Made by a program: the position numbers and the translations under genes. DNA of 51,460 bases from Acidobacteria bacterium 5-1 (lineage in GTDB: Bacteria > Acidobacteriota > Blastocatellia > Pyrinomonadales > Pyrinomonadaceae), in NCBI GenBank assembly GCA_002050455.1, contig MWZA01000168.1:1-51460 (forward strand). Reading direction: 5' to 3'. The first letter of the stretch is position 1, and each line of letters opens with the position of its first letter. Below the pieces are notes generated by a model. It made no database searches. It saw only the letters and a program-made list of their open reading frames with translations, and was not told where the DNA came from. Shown here piece by piece: positions 42,486-51,343 of the stretch.

Positions 42486-43991
42486 TTCCTGCATATCAAT
42501 ATATTTGCCGCTCACCCAACCGTGTTTGGCGGAATCGGAAGCAGCTTCCGGGTCGCCTTGTTCGATTATATCAACTTCATACCAATTGTCTTGCGAACCG
42601 ACAATTTTTAAGCGCGAATCTTTAGTAACAATACCAACCGGCGATTTATCCGTGTTTGGAGACGGGCGTAAATAAACATCGCCATTTGCCGTGCCGAATT
42701 GTTGTTTAAACGGATTGCGAATTTCGGGCAAAATGCCGCGCCCGCGCAAATAATTATGCGTGGTAAAAAGAATTCCTGCAAATAATCCGATAAAAATTAC
42801 AAAAACAGCGAAGCGGCGAAGAAAACTCCGTTGGCGTTTCGGTTTTGGTTGAGAAATTATTTCCGGTTCTCGAATAGATTTGTTCCCAATGGATTGCGGC
42901 TGCCTGCTTGGAATTTGATTTTCCGTTCCAAGTTTTACGACCAAAGGCAAACCATTGGCATCGGTTAGGTTCGGATTTATTTTCAAATCCTGCGAGGTGC
43001 TAAAACGCGGGCGTTGCGGCGCAACCGGCGTGTAACCTCTGGCAACGTGCGGCTGCGGAATTGCGTGCGGACGCTCGGAAATCTGCCTCAAAGTTTCACT
43101 GTCCTCCGCGTCGGCAAGCAGTTTGATAACGGCTAAATCCTGCCAAAAATCCGTTACGCTTTGGTGTCGCTCTTTTGGATTGTTTCGGGTGGCTTTGCTT
43201 AAAACCTTAACCAATTCGTTTGCCCAAGCCGTTTGCCGCATATTAAACGGAAGTTCGGTTATCGGCTGATTGGTAAAAAAGCGCGGCGATTCGCCCGTTA
43301 TCAGCACATACGCCGATTTTGCCAGTGAATAAATATCGGCGGCGGGCGTAAGTTTCGTAATGGTTAAAGTTCCCGTATTTCCCGCAAACATCGGACTATG
43401 TTCGGGCGGCGCAAACATATTTGTCCCGACGCGCGTTATCGGCGAATCCGACTGCAACATCCGCGCTACGCCGAAATCGGCGATTTTGACGGTGCGGCGG
43501 TCTTCGGTCAAAAGCAAATTCTGTGGTTTGATGTCGCGGTGGATAACGCCGTTTTGGTGCGCGTGTCCGAGTCCGGCGCAAACTTGTTCGAGATAAAACA
43601 AAGTCTGTTTCAAAGTCAAACTCTTTTGCCGACAAGCCTTTGCCAAATCGCCGCCCGAAAGATATTCCAAAACCAAATAATGAAAAATCACGTTGCGCAA
43701 ATCACGCGCCGTGCCGTGTCCCAAACGGCTGATGACGTTTGGATGGCGCACGCGGTCAAGCGCAACCGCTTCGTTTTGGAAATTTTCAACCAGCGTGCGT
43801 TCCAAATCCGCGTCCAAATCGTCTTGCATAAAAACATTGAGAGCTTTAATAACGACTAGACTGTGCGGCGATTGCGGCGAAGCCGGCACATCACGCGCCA
43901 CATAGATTTCCGCATAACTTCCGCGCCCCAAAAGCGACTGAATGTCATAGCGTCCGTCGAGTCTGGTATTTATTAACGAAAGTTCATTCAT
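42483..43991 (-). CDS. Ser/Thr protein kinase with membrane anchor and SH3b domain
   Basis: 502 residues. Kinase domain about 14-285: GRGSYAEIY loop, VVIKALNVF lysine, HRDIKPQNLL catalytic loop, DFGVARML and FAPPEHSP; all essential residues present. After a basic linker comes a membrane helix (FAVFVIFIGLFAGILFTT, about 400-420). A periplasmic SH3b domain follows (about 435-500): GDVYLRPSPNTDKSPVGIVT ... NWYEVDI ... HGWVSGKYIDM. SH3b domains often bind peptidoglycan, so it may sense the cell wall, as PASTA kinases do elsewhere. It heads the leftward half of the cell-wall signalling cluster, divergent from the FHA-PBP-RodA-PP2C operon. Confidence 0.9.
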   Translation of the reverse strand: MNELSLINTRLDGRYDIQSLLGRGSYAEIYVARDVPASPQSPHSLVVIKALNVFMQDDLDADLERTLVENFQNEAVALDRVRHPNVISRLGHGTARDLRNVIFHYLVLEYLSGGDLAKACRQKSLTLKQTLFYLEQVCAGLGHAHQNGVIHRDIKPQNLLLTEDRRTVKIADFGVARMLQSDSPITRVGTNMFAPPEHSPMFAGNTGTLTITKLTPAADIYSLAKSAYVLITGESPRFFTNQPITELPFNMRQTAWANELVKVLSKATRNNPKERHQSVTDFWQDLAVIKLLADAEDSETLRQISERPHAIPQPHVARGYTPVAPQRPRFSTSQDLKINPNLTDANGLPLVVKLGTENQIPSRQPQSIGNKSIREPEIISQPKPKRQRSFLRRFAVFVIFIGLFAGILFTTHNYLRGRGILPEIRNPFKQQFGTANGDVYLRPSPNTDKSPVGIVTKDSRLKIVGSQDNWYEVDIIEQGDPEAASDSAKHGWVSGKYIDMQE

Positions 43992-44153
43992 TTAATTGGG
44001 CAAGAATAAAAAATTATCACTCAAAACAGAACATACGAAACGCCAGAGTTCAATGTTCTATGATAAATAATATATGATTATGGCAAAATGGTGAATCTTT
44101 GATGGATTTTATTCTTTCATTTGCGTTTCTTTTCGGCTAAAATGTTTGCAAAA

Positions 44154-45101
44154 ATGTCTGAAATAAACAACCCGACAACAAAAAAATCATTTTCGACCGA
44201 TTGGCTGGTGCGCGGAATTTTGACCAAACTCGGCGAAACTTTCGACCAATTTACCGGCAGAAATTGGAAACCTTCGAGCAGTCTGGCAACCAGCGAATTG
44301 ATTGAAAGGCTAAAGAAACTGCTTGATGCTGAAGTCAAAGACTTAGGCGAAAAAGGAAAGTTTGTTCCGCATAATATCAAACTTTTAATGCAGTGGGACA
44401 AATTTTCAACCGATGCGGAAAGTGCATTGAAAAAACTCGAATACGAACTGTTGACCGCCGCGATTGACCACATCAACGACAAGCGTTATCACACTTACGC
44501 GCCGATGCAGTTGGAAATCAAACTCGATTATTTTACCGAAGGCGTAAAACTCCTGGCAAGTTTCGATAAATTTGCCGAAGACGAGCGCGAGGCTGCCGTT
44601 AATGTTACCGTTCCCGATTTAAAAAATGTCGTTATCAATCCGATTGAAGAAGAAATTGCCGAACCTGAAAAGGAAATTTTTATTGCGGAGTTCACGGTAA
44701 ATGACAAACCCCAAAATGTTAAATTGGCTTTTTCCGAAAAAGAGCGTTTAAGTGTCGGCAGGACAAAAGAAAACTATCTGGTAATTGACGACCCAAGCAT
44801 TTCCAAAATCCACGCCGCGCTTGTTTTAAACTCCGACAGACAATTAATGGTCGCTGACACCGGCTCAACTAATGGAACATTTATCAACAATCAGCGTATT
44901 TCTTACGGTAGAGCTGTGGTTATTAACGAAGGCGATAAATTAAAATTTGGCATGGTTGAAGTTGTCTTTGAACACATAAAAAATGAGGCTGCGGAAGATT
45001 TACCAAAGGAAAATTCCGACGCTTCGGAAAATTTGCCGGAAAAAGACAACTTTCATTCAGGCAGACAAGAAATTATTTTAGATTTTGGCAAAAATAAATA
45101 A
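44154..45101 (+). CDS. FHA-domain protein
   Basis: About 315 residues. The N-terminal half (to about 150) is helical and includes LIERLKKLLDAEVKDLGEKG. The C-terminal half holds an FHA domain: LSVGRTKENYLVIDDPSISK, IHAALVL, DTGSTNGTFINNQRI with the conserved GR, S, H and N residues, so it should bind phosphothreonine. The tail is acidic. The start is uncertain: ATGs at 44142 and 44154 are both possible, and the frame is open from a TTG at 44121. Likely first gene of the rightward operon; the PBP gene begins 26 nt after it. Comparable to FhaB in Actinobacteria. Confidence 0.8.
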   Translation: MSEINNPTTKKSFSTDWLVRGILTKLGETFDQFTGRNWKPSSSLATSELIERLKKLLDAEVKDLGEKGKFVPHNIKLLMQWDKFSTDAESALKKLEYELLTAAIDHINDKRYHTYAPMQLEIKLDYFTEGVKLLASFDKFAEDEREAAVNVTVPDLKNVVINPIEEEIAEPEKEIFIAEFTVNDKPQNVKLAFSEKERLSVGRTKENYLVIDDPSISKIHAALVLNSDRQLMVADTGSTNGTFINNQRISYGRAVVINEGDKLKFGMVEVVFEHIKNEAAEDLPKENSDASENLPEKDNFHSGRQEIILDFGKNK

Positions 45102-45127
45102 AATTGAAGTTTTGATTATCAGTAAAA

Positions 45128-47026
45128 ATGCCTTTTCTTTTATTTTTCTTACAATTCGATTGGGAAAAACTTCGCCCCGAAAATCTTTTCGGCGGACAGG
45201 TTTTGGAACGTACGCCAGCCGGTTTAAGCATTGTTTATCTCATCGGCATCGCCATTTTAATTGTTTTTTTGCTCATTTCATTCTTTGGTAATTTTCACCG
45301 TCCGAAGTTTAATTTTGAACAAAATCTGCCGAAAGAAGTAAAACGCAAATTAACTAAAACCGTAACGAATCAAAGTTTGCGGATTTGGCAATTTGTGTTT
45401 ATCGGTTTGGCGTTTTTTGTTTATGGTTTTCACGTTTATTGGACGTATTATGCCGATGATTATAACGAGCAGTTTCAAGCGTTAAGCTATAAAGATTTAC
45501 GCAACCGGCGGGCGACGGCGGCGCGGCTGCGCGGTTGGATGCTTGACCGTTCGGGAAATCTGGGAAGTGCGCTCGCCTATTACAAACTTGATAAAAACGG
45601 CGATATTACACGCGCTTTTGCTTTGGAAAAAGAAATGGCGCACCTTTTGGGGACCGAGCGCGGAACGCCCGGACTTGAGCGCACGCTTTACAAAAAAGAA
45701 GCCGACAAAACGCCGGAAGCGTGGGAAGTTCTGACGCGCATTAAACGTCCCGCAGATGAAAACCGCGATGTCCGCATTACGATTGACCGCGATTTGCAAG
45801 CCTTTATCGCCGACCAGCTGAAAGATAAAAAAGGTGCGATTGTCGTGTTGAATCCGCAAACGGGCGATGTTTTGGCAATGTATTCAAATCCATCGTTTAA
45901 CTTGTCGGAAGCACAATCGCTCGACGATTGGCTCAAACTCGAAGGCAATAAGCGCGATAAGCCGCTTTTGAATCGGGCGACACGCGAATACTACGTTCCG
46001 GGTTCGACCTTTAAAACTTTTACGATGATTTCGGCTTTTCGCGCCGGAAAACAAAACACGACATTGACGAGTTCGCCGACGGGTTTTGTGCCGTTTCGCG
46101 GCTCGCGGGCAATTACCGATGCCAACGGCGGCTGCGAACCGCCTTACGGCTGCACGACTTTGAATATCGCGCAGGCTTTCGAGGCTTCGAGCAATCAGTA
46201 TTTTTCGCAAATGGCGGTTGAACTCGGACGGGAAAGAATCCGCGAAACTGCTGGAGCGTTCAGCATTTTAGCGGTTGACACGCCTGAAGATGCTCTGCAG
46301 ACAAAATTTTTTCCAGACATTTGGAATACGAGCAATAACCGAATAGCCAACGCGCTTGCGCCGGAGCAATCTACCATCGTAACGGGCAAACAAATCTCGG
46401 CGTATGATTTGGGTTTGGAAGGAATGGGACAAGGCTATGCCGGACAAATGACACCGTTTCAAATGGCTTTGATTGCGTCCGCGCCCGCTAACTTACAAGG
46501 AAATCTGATGAAGCCGAAAATCGAAGCCGACCAACCGCCGCAAGTTTTTTCGCAAGTTCTCTCGCCCGAACAAGCCGCGCAAATCCGTGAGATTATGGGA
46601 CTTGTAACCGAAGGAAGCGGCGGCACGGCGACGCGGGTTTTTGCCAATGTTCTGGCGGCGGGAATTCGTTCCGGCGGAAAAACCGGCACGGCGGAAAAAC
46701 TCGCGCCCGTCTATGACGAAAAAACGGGAAAACTGAAAACCATCACAAAAAAACGCAGAAATGAAAACGGCGAATTGGAAGAATATAAAGTTCCGCAGAT
46801 GTTTGAACGCACCGACAGTTGGTATATTTCGATTGCGCCGTTAGAAAAACCGACGCTGGCGATTGCCGTCGTCGTCGAAGGCGGTGGTTACGGCGCGAGA
46901 GTTTCCGCGCCGATTGCCGCCAACATAATTTTGAAAGCGCGTGATTTAGGACTTTTGGGTGAACAATACAAACCGAAAACACAAGTTCCAGCAACGAAAA
47001 AAAAGAGTATCAAAGCTAAAAAATGA
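45128..47026 (+). CDS. Class B penicillin-binding protein (transpeptidase)
   Basis: 632 residues. The transpeptidase domain has all three active-site motifs: SxxK in VPGSTFKTFTM (catalytic Ser), SxN in EASSNQYFS, and KTG in RSGGKTGTAEKL. Unusually, two hydrophobic segments precede it (IVYLIGIAILIVFLLISFFG and FVFIGLAFFVYGFHVYW) instead of the usual single anchor. The pedestal region is short, so it resembles actinobacterial PbpA. It cross-links septal or lateral peptidoglycan with the RodA-type polymerase encoded next, whose start codon overlaps its stop by 4 nt. Confidence 0.92.
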   Translation: MPFLLFFLQFDWEKLRPENLFGGQVLERTPAGLSIVYLIGIAILIVFLLISFFGNFHRPKFNFEQNLPKEVKRKLTKTVTNQSLRIWQFVFIGLAFFVYGFHVYWTYYADDYNEQFQALSYKDLRNRRATAARLRGWMLDRSGNLGSALAYYKLDKNGDITRAFALEKEMAHLLGTERGTPGLERTLYKKEADKTPEAWEVLTRIKRPADENRDVRITIDRDLQAFIADQLKDKKGAIVVLNPQTGDVLAMYSNPSFNLSEAQSLDDWLKLEGNKRDKPLLNRATREYYVPGSTFKTFTMISAFRAGKQNTTLTSSPTGFVPFRGSRAITDANGGCEPPYGCTTLNIAQAFEASSNQYFSQMAVELGRERIRETAGAFSILAVDTPEDALQTKFFPDIWNTSNNRIANALAPEQSTIVTGKQISAYDLGLEGMGQGYAGQMTPFQMALIASAPANLQGNLMKPKIEADQPPQVFSQVLSPEQAAQIREIMGLVTEGSGGTATRVFANVLAAGIRSGGKTGTAEKLAPVYDEKTGKLKTITKKRRNENGELEEYKVPQMFERTDSWYISIAPLEKPTLAIAVVVEGGGYGARVSAPIAANIILKARDLGLLGEQYKPKTQVPATKKKSIKAKK

Positions 47027-48699
47027 AAAACCGCGCATCAACCCATATTTTCATACTTCTTCTGATTGTCGCGCTGACGGCAATCGCGCATTATTCTATT
47101 CATTACAGCGCACTGATTCGTGGTTACGAAACTTCCTTTTTGACGGCGGGCAGAAATCTCGTTTTGCTTTTCATCCTCGCAATTCTTCCGATTTTTCTCG
47201 CCCGTTTTGCCAAATATCAAGGTAATTGGACGCTTTACACTTCCGCCGTTTTGCTTTTTTCAATCGGTTTGACCGTGCAGTATCGTCTTTTCAGCGACCC
47301 CGAATATACTTCGCGCAAAGACAAAGCCGAAGCGCGGGAAGCAAAAATCAAAACGCTGCAAATGCACTACATACAGGAAAATTATTCGGCGGAAAAAAAG
47401 CAAATGATGGGACTTCCAGCCACGCCGCCGTCGCCGGTTGATTTGTCAAAGGAAATGCCGCGTCCGGCTAATGAAGATTTGAGCGATGTTTTTTTATCGG
47501 GCAAAACTCTCATCCCGCTTTTTGCGATTGCTTGTTTTGTCGGCGTGTTTATTTTGTTTCGCCGCGATGACGTGCTGGAGATTTTGCAGAGAAACGGTTT
47601 TTTAATTGTTTTGCTGACGCTGGTGCCTTTACTTTTAGCGACAATCACGTCAAAGGCGGGAAAATCCATCGGCAATATGACACCTTGGGAGCCTTCAAAA
47701 ATTCCGTTTCTGATAGGTTTTGCCGCGATTTTAGCGATTTTGTATAAAAATTTGGCGCGGACTTATTGGGGCGTTCCGCGAGCGAAAGATGTAATTCCGC
47801 TAGTGTTTATGGCGATTCTACCGTTTGTGCCATTTTTTGTATTGAAGGATTTCGGGCAAATGATGGTTTTTAGTTCGGTTTATGTGACGCTTTATCTGAT
47901 TGCCGTGCGCCGTCTGCCGCAAAGAATTGTTTTGGTTGGCAGCGTTGTTTTGCTTATCAGCATTTTGGTTGTCGGCGCATTGCCCGTTAAAACGCAGGAA
48001 AAAATTCCGCTTCTGCCGACGCTTGCCGCGCCGGTCAAAAAAGTTCTGCCCGACAGAATACAGCAGCGTTTTCACCTGTGGCTTGACGGATTTAATCCGC
48101 CATCGCCGGATACCGGTTGGTGGAAAGAAGATTATGACGATTATTATAATGATTTAGTTAAAAGAGACCCGAATTTGCCTGAACTATTGGAACAAGACCC
48201 GACACTGCAAAAATCAATTAATGTTGACGCTTGGTTTGACATTTTGGCATTTCAGCCGGCGCAGGCGACCTTTGGCTTGGCTTCGGGCGGAGCAACCGGA
48301 CGCGGTTTAGGTTTAGGCTATGTCGAACTAATTCCCGTATCTGATTCCGATTATATTTACGCGGCACTTGCCGAAGAACTTGGACTTTTCGGCGGTTTAT
48401 TGATAATCTTTGCGCTAATAACTTTTGTCAGCGCGGGAGTTCGGACGGCGTTGGAGGCAAGAGATATGTTCAGCAAACTTTGCGCCGTCGGGCTAACAGC
48501 GTTTATCGGATTTCAAGCCCTGGTCAATATGGGCGGCATTACGCGGGCGTTACCGATGACGGGCATCACGCTTCCGTTTGTCAGTCACGGCGGTTTCAGC
48601 CTGATAACGAGTTTCGTGATGCTGGGAATGTTAATGGCGTTTTCACACCGCAACGCGGTTGACGCAAATCAAGTCCAATGTCCAAAGTCCAATGTCTAA
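47023..48699 (+). CDS. FtsW/RodA/SpoVE-family peptidoglycan polymerase
   Basis: 558 residues, a polytopic SEDS glycosyltransferase with about ten helices. Conserved parts: VRRLPQ-type cytoplasmic loop after YLIAVRRLPQRIVL, the ATFGLASGGATGRGLGLGYV region (SEDS G-rich loop), IPVSDSDYIYAALAEELGLF and GITLPFVSHGGFSLITSF. Between the early helices there is a long, charged insertion (DPEYTSRKDKAEAREAKIK ... MPRPANEDLS) and a second one before ATFGLASG, so it is longer than typical SEDS proteins (about 400 aa). The last nine residues (QVQCPKSNV) are encoded by a 7-nt repeat. Overlaps the PBP gene by 4 nt, so the pair is coupled. Confidence 0.92.
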   Translation: MKNRASTHIFILLLIVALTAIAHYSIHYSALIRGYETSFLTAGRNLVLLFILAILPIFLARFAKYQGNWTLYTSAVLLFSIGLTVQYRLFSDPEYTSRKDKAEAREAKIKTLQMHYIQENYSAEKKQMMGLPATPPSPVDLSKEMPRPANEDLSDVFLSGKTLIPLFAIACFVGVFILFRRDDVLEILQRNGFLIVLLTLVPLLLATITSKAGKSIGNMTPWEPSKIPFLIGFAAILAILYKNLARTYWGVPRAKDVIPLVFMAILPFVPFFVLKDFGQMMVFSSVYVTLYLIAVRRLPQRIVLVGSVVLLISILVVGALPVKTQEKIPLLPTLAAPVKKVLPDRIQQRFHLWLDGFNPPSPDTGWWKEDYDDYYNDLVKRDPNLPELLEQDPTLQKSINVDAWFDILAFQPAQATFGLASGGATGRGLGLGYVELIPVSDSDYIYAALAEELGLFGGLLIIFALITFVSAGVRTALEARDMFSKLCAVGLTAFIGFQALVNMGGITRALPMTGITLPFVSHGGFSLITSFVMLGMLMAFSHRNAVDANQVQCPKSNV

Positions 48700-48749
48700 A
48701 GTCATAAACGGGCAAGCTGACATTGGACTTTGGACATTGGATTTTAGAC
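48673..48749. repeat. Inverted 7-nt repeat between rodA-like and PP2C genes
   Basis: Arms of 31 nt (48673-48703 and 48719-48749) made of heptamers (GTCCAAT, GTCCAAA, GTCTAAA and complements) share a 23-nt perfect complement. The left arm encodes the RodA tail and its stop. Confidence 0.9.
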
Positions 48750-48769
48750 TTAATTTGGAGAAAACATTA

Positions 48770-50344
48770 ATGGAAAACAATTTTCAGATTGATTCGGCTT
48801 CTGTATCAGACCGAGGCTTGAGCGAAAAACGCCCGCAGAACGAAGATTCATTTTTAGAAATGAACGAGCGCGGGCTTTTTGCTGTTGCCGACGGCGTTGG
48901 CGGAGCGCAGGCGGGCGATGTCGCCTCGCAAATGGCGATGGAAATTCTCGGCGAAGCATTTATTAATCTGCGGGAAAACAGCGATGCGGAAGAAACGATG
49001 AAAGTTGCGATTCAACGCGCTAATGCGGCGATTTATCAAATGTCGCACGATTTGGCGCAGCTTTCGACAATGGCGACAACCATCGTTGCGCTTCACATTG
49101 CGGGAAATATCGCCACTATCGGACACACCGGCGATTCACGGCTCTATCGGCTTGACGAGAAGGGAAATTTTCACCGCGAAACCCAAGACCATTCGATGGT
49201 TGAAGAAGAAGTTCGTGCCGGACGGATGACATCCGCGCAAGCCGCCACGCATCCAAGCCGGAATGTCATCAGCCGCGCACTCGGCGCAGATTCTTCGGTT
49301 GAAGTTGATATGAAAACCATTATGTTCGAGCCGCAGACAACATTTCTGCTTTGTTCGGACGGCATCACGCGCCACATTGACGATTTTGAACTGCGCGATC
49401 TGCTGCTTTCAAACGCGAGTTCCGCCGAAATTGTCCGAAAGATGAAGGATATTTGTTACGAGCGCGGCGCGGAAGACAATCTAACTGCCGTTATTGCCAA
49501 AGTTACTAATAAAGTTACGGGCGGCTTTGCCGGTCAAACAAATGAAACTTCTGCCGAACATGAAGAAGCGACCGTGGCGACGGCGCGTCCGGCGGCGATT
49601 AGTAAAGACGCAGTTTATGCTGCACAATCTCTCGACGATGAAGAAATTCCGACACGAAATCTACAAATACCCGTTGTCAATAAATTTCAACCCGAAGAAG
49701 TTTCTCATTCGCGGGAAGTTTTGACTTCCGAAATTGGAAATAACCGGAACTCGATGTCCTTTCAGGCTGAAAGCGCAGAAACTCCGCCGGTTCAAAAGCG
49801 CGAAATTATAAGAGATGGAAAAAGGAGCAGCGGTTTTTTCGGCAAAGTTTTAACGCCTTTGCTGATGCTGCTTTTGGGCGCAATTTCAGGCGCGGGAATT
49901 TATCATCTCTGGGCGCAGAATAATCTGAAGCCCGAAACGCCGCAGTTGTTGCCGGTGCAAGTGTCGAATATACCTTTAACGTCTTTTGAGGAAGCACGGC
50001 GAAAGGTTGACCAAAATCCGCCGCAATATATTGCCGCAAATGTTTCACCGGAAAGTGCTGAAGATTTCTATTTGTTGGGACGTGCCTTTCTTTTAAACGG
50101 CAAATTTAACGAAGCAAAACAAATGTTTTTACAGGCAAAAGACCGTTTATCTCAAACCGGCGAAGTCAACGGTAAGGTGCTGGCAAATGATATTGTTATG
50201 AGCTTGGCGATTATTAATGATGAGTTTGCAAAAAGAGAAATCCAAAAAGAACTTAATCTGGATAATTCCGAAGCAAATGTGCAAACCAACGCCAACACAA
50301 ACACAAATTCCTTTAATGGAACACAAAATTTTAATGGCAGATGA
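48770..50344 (+). CDS. PP2C-type Ser/Thr protein phosphatase with membrane anchor
   Basis: 524 residues from the ATG at 48770 with GGAG 9 nt before it; the upstream open frame is repeat sequence. The PPM/PP2C metal-binding motifs are present: KRPQNEDSF, VADGVGGAQAGDVAS, GHTGDSRLYR, CSDGITR and EDNLTAVIA. A linker leads to one helix (LLMLLLGAISGAGIYHLWA, about 355-375). The C-terminal external part is helical and TPR-like (DFYLLGRAFLLNGKFNEAKQ), ending in a Asn/Thr-rich tail. This should reverse phosphorylation by the neighbouring kinase, matching PstP of Actinobacteria. A terminator follows. Confidence 0.92.
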   Translation: MENNFQIDSASVSDRGLSEKRPQNEDSFLEMNERGLFAVADGVGGAQAGDVASQMAMEILGEAFINLRENSDAEETMKVAIQRANAAIYQMSHDLAQLSTMATTIVALHIAGNIATIGHTGDSRLYRLDEKGNFHRETQDHSMVEEEVRAGRMTSAQAATHPSRNVISRALGADSSVEVDMKTIMFEPQTTFLLCSDGITRHIDDFELRDLLLSNASSAEIVRKMKDICYERGAEDNLTAVIAKVTNKVTGGFAGQTNETSAEHEEATVATARPAAISKDAVYAAQSLDDEEIPTRNLQIPVVNKFQPEEVSHSREVLTSEIGNNRNSMSFQAESAETPPVQKREIIRDGKRSSGFFGKVLTPLLMLLLGAISGAGIYHLWAQNNLKPETPQLLPVQVSNIPLTSFEEARRKVDQNPPQYIAANVSPESAEDFYLLGRAFLLNGKFNEAKQMFLQAKDRLSQTGEVNGKVLANDIVMSLAIINDEFAKREIQKELNLDNSEANVQTNANTNTNSFNGTQNFNGR

Positions 50345-50367
50345 GTTCCGACGACAAGCAATTTTGC

Positions 50368-50392
50368 AAGGCGGTTTTTAATCGCCTTTTTT
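50368..50392 (+). terminator. Terminator after the PP2C gene
   Basis: A 6-bp stem (AAGGCG/CGCCTT, 50368-50373 with 50383-50388) followed by T6. It contains the stop codon of the convergent methyltransferase gene. Confidence 0.75.
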
Positions 50393-51196
50393 ATAGATTT
50401 GCCGGTTTGCTTCAAACAAAATCACGCCGCACGAAACCGCCAGATTAAGACTTTCGACATTATTTTCCATCGGAATAATCAAACTTTCGCCAACTGCTTG
50501 GCGTTCTTTCGCGCTCAAACCATGCGCTTCCGAGCCAAAAACCAACAAGCGCGGCATTTTCCAATCAATCTCCAGATAACTTTTCCCCGCGCTGACATCC
50601 GCGCAAACCGGCATCAAACCGTTCTCTTTTGCCCAGCTCAAAACCTCAGAAAAATCGGCGTTTGTCCAGATCGGAAGCCGTAAAGACGCGCCCATCGCGC
50701 CGCGCAGAGCCTTCGGCGAAAAAACATCCGCCGAATTTTCGGTTAAAATCACGCCCGAAACGTTAACCGCTTCGGCGGTTCGCAAAATCGCGCCTAAATT
50801 CGACGGATTGTTTATTTGATGAAGTAGAACGACAAGCGGAAGTTTATGGTTTTTCGCTTGTAAATTGTTTTCGACAACACTTTTTCCGGTTGCCGGCTTT
50901 GCGGCAATAACGATTATGCCTTGCGGTTGTTTGGTATCAGAAAGGGAATTAAAAATTTTCTCGGTAACTTCGGCGAGATTTGCGGTTCGACTTTCAATTT
51001 CCCGTAAAAACGTCTGACCGCGTTCGGTTTGTCGAAAATTTCCGGTGAACAGAACGTCTAAAATTGCTAAATCGGTGCCTAAAACTTCTTCCGCAAGCCG
51101 CCCGCCTTCTAGAAAAATTGCATCTCTTACGCGCCCGTTGCAAACCTTTCCGGCAAATTTTAATCTTTGATTGTCGCGGCTGGTGATTTTCAGCAT
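50378..51196 (-). CDS. TrmH/SpoU-family RNA 2'-O-methyltransferase
   Basis: 272 residues. N-terminal substrate-binding region (about 1-100, with FLEGGRLAEEVL). The SPOUT catalytic domain follows: motif 1 HQINNPSNLGAILRTAEAVN, motif 2 LVFGSEAHGLS, motif 3 IIPMENNVESLNLAVSCGVI, with the conserved Asn, Glu and Ser-Leu-Asn. It uses SAM to methylate a ribose 2'-OH in rRNA or tRNA; the target nucleotide cannot be told (23S rRNA G2251-type RlmB is one option). Convergent with the PP2C gene and sharing the terminator region. Confidence 0.92.
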   Translation of the reverse strand: MLKITSRDNQRLKFAGKVCNGRVRDAIFLEGGRLAEEVLGTDLAILDVLFTGNFRQTERGQTFLREIESRTANLAEVTEKIFNSLSDTKQPQGIIVIAAKPATGKSVVENNLQAKNHKLPLVVLLHQINNPSNLGAILRTAEAVNVSGVILTENSADVFSPKALRGAMGASLRLPIWTNADFSEVLSWAKENGLMPVCADVSAGKSYLEIDWKMPRLLVFGSEAHGLSAKERQAVGESLIIPMENNVESLNLAVSCGVILFEANRQIYKKGD

Positions 51197-51225
51197 AAAA
51201 TATAAATTGCAGAGAGAATTTTAAT

Positions 51226-51252
51226 GCAAAGACACGCCAAGCCGCAAAGTTT
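51226..51252. repeat. 9-nt tandem repeat upstream of the methyltransferase gene
   Basis: GCAAAGACA, CGCCAAGCC, GCAAAGTTT: a degenerate array of the same family as 1301-1327 and 28718-28744. Confidence 0.65.
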
Positions 51253-51297
51253 CTGTGAATTTTATTCACCAAAAATTTTCAAAATATGATTTAACTT

Positions 51298-51333
51298 AAA
51301 ACGCCGAGAGCAATTTCCGCTTTGGCGTTTTTT
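51298..51333 (+). terminator. Terminator-like hairpin
   Basis: AAAACGCC (51298-51305) pairs with GGCGTTTT (51324-51331), with inner AGC/GCT pairs, followed by T6. No rightward gene ends before it in view, so it may be a relic of a lost gene. Confidence 0.6.
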
Positions 51334-51343
51334 GTTTGGATAA

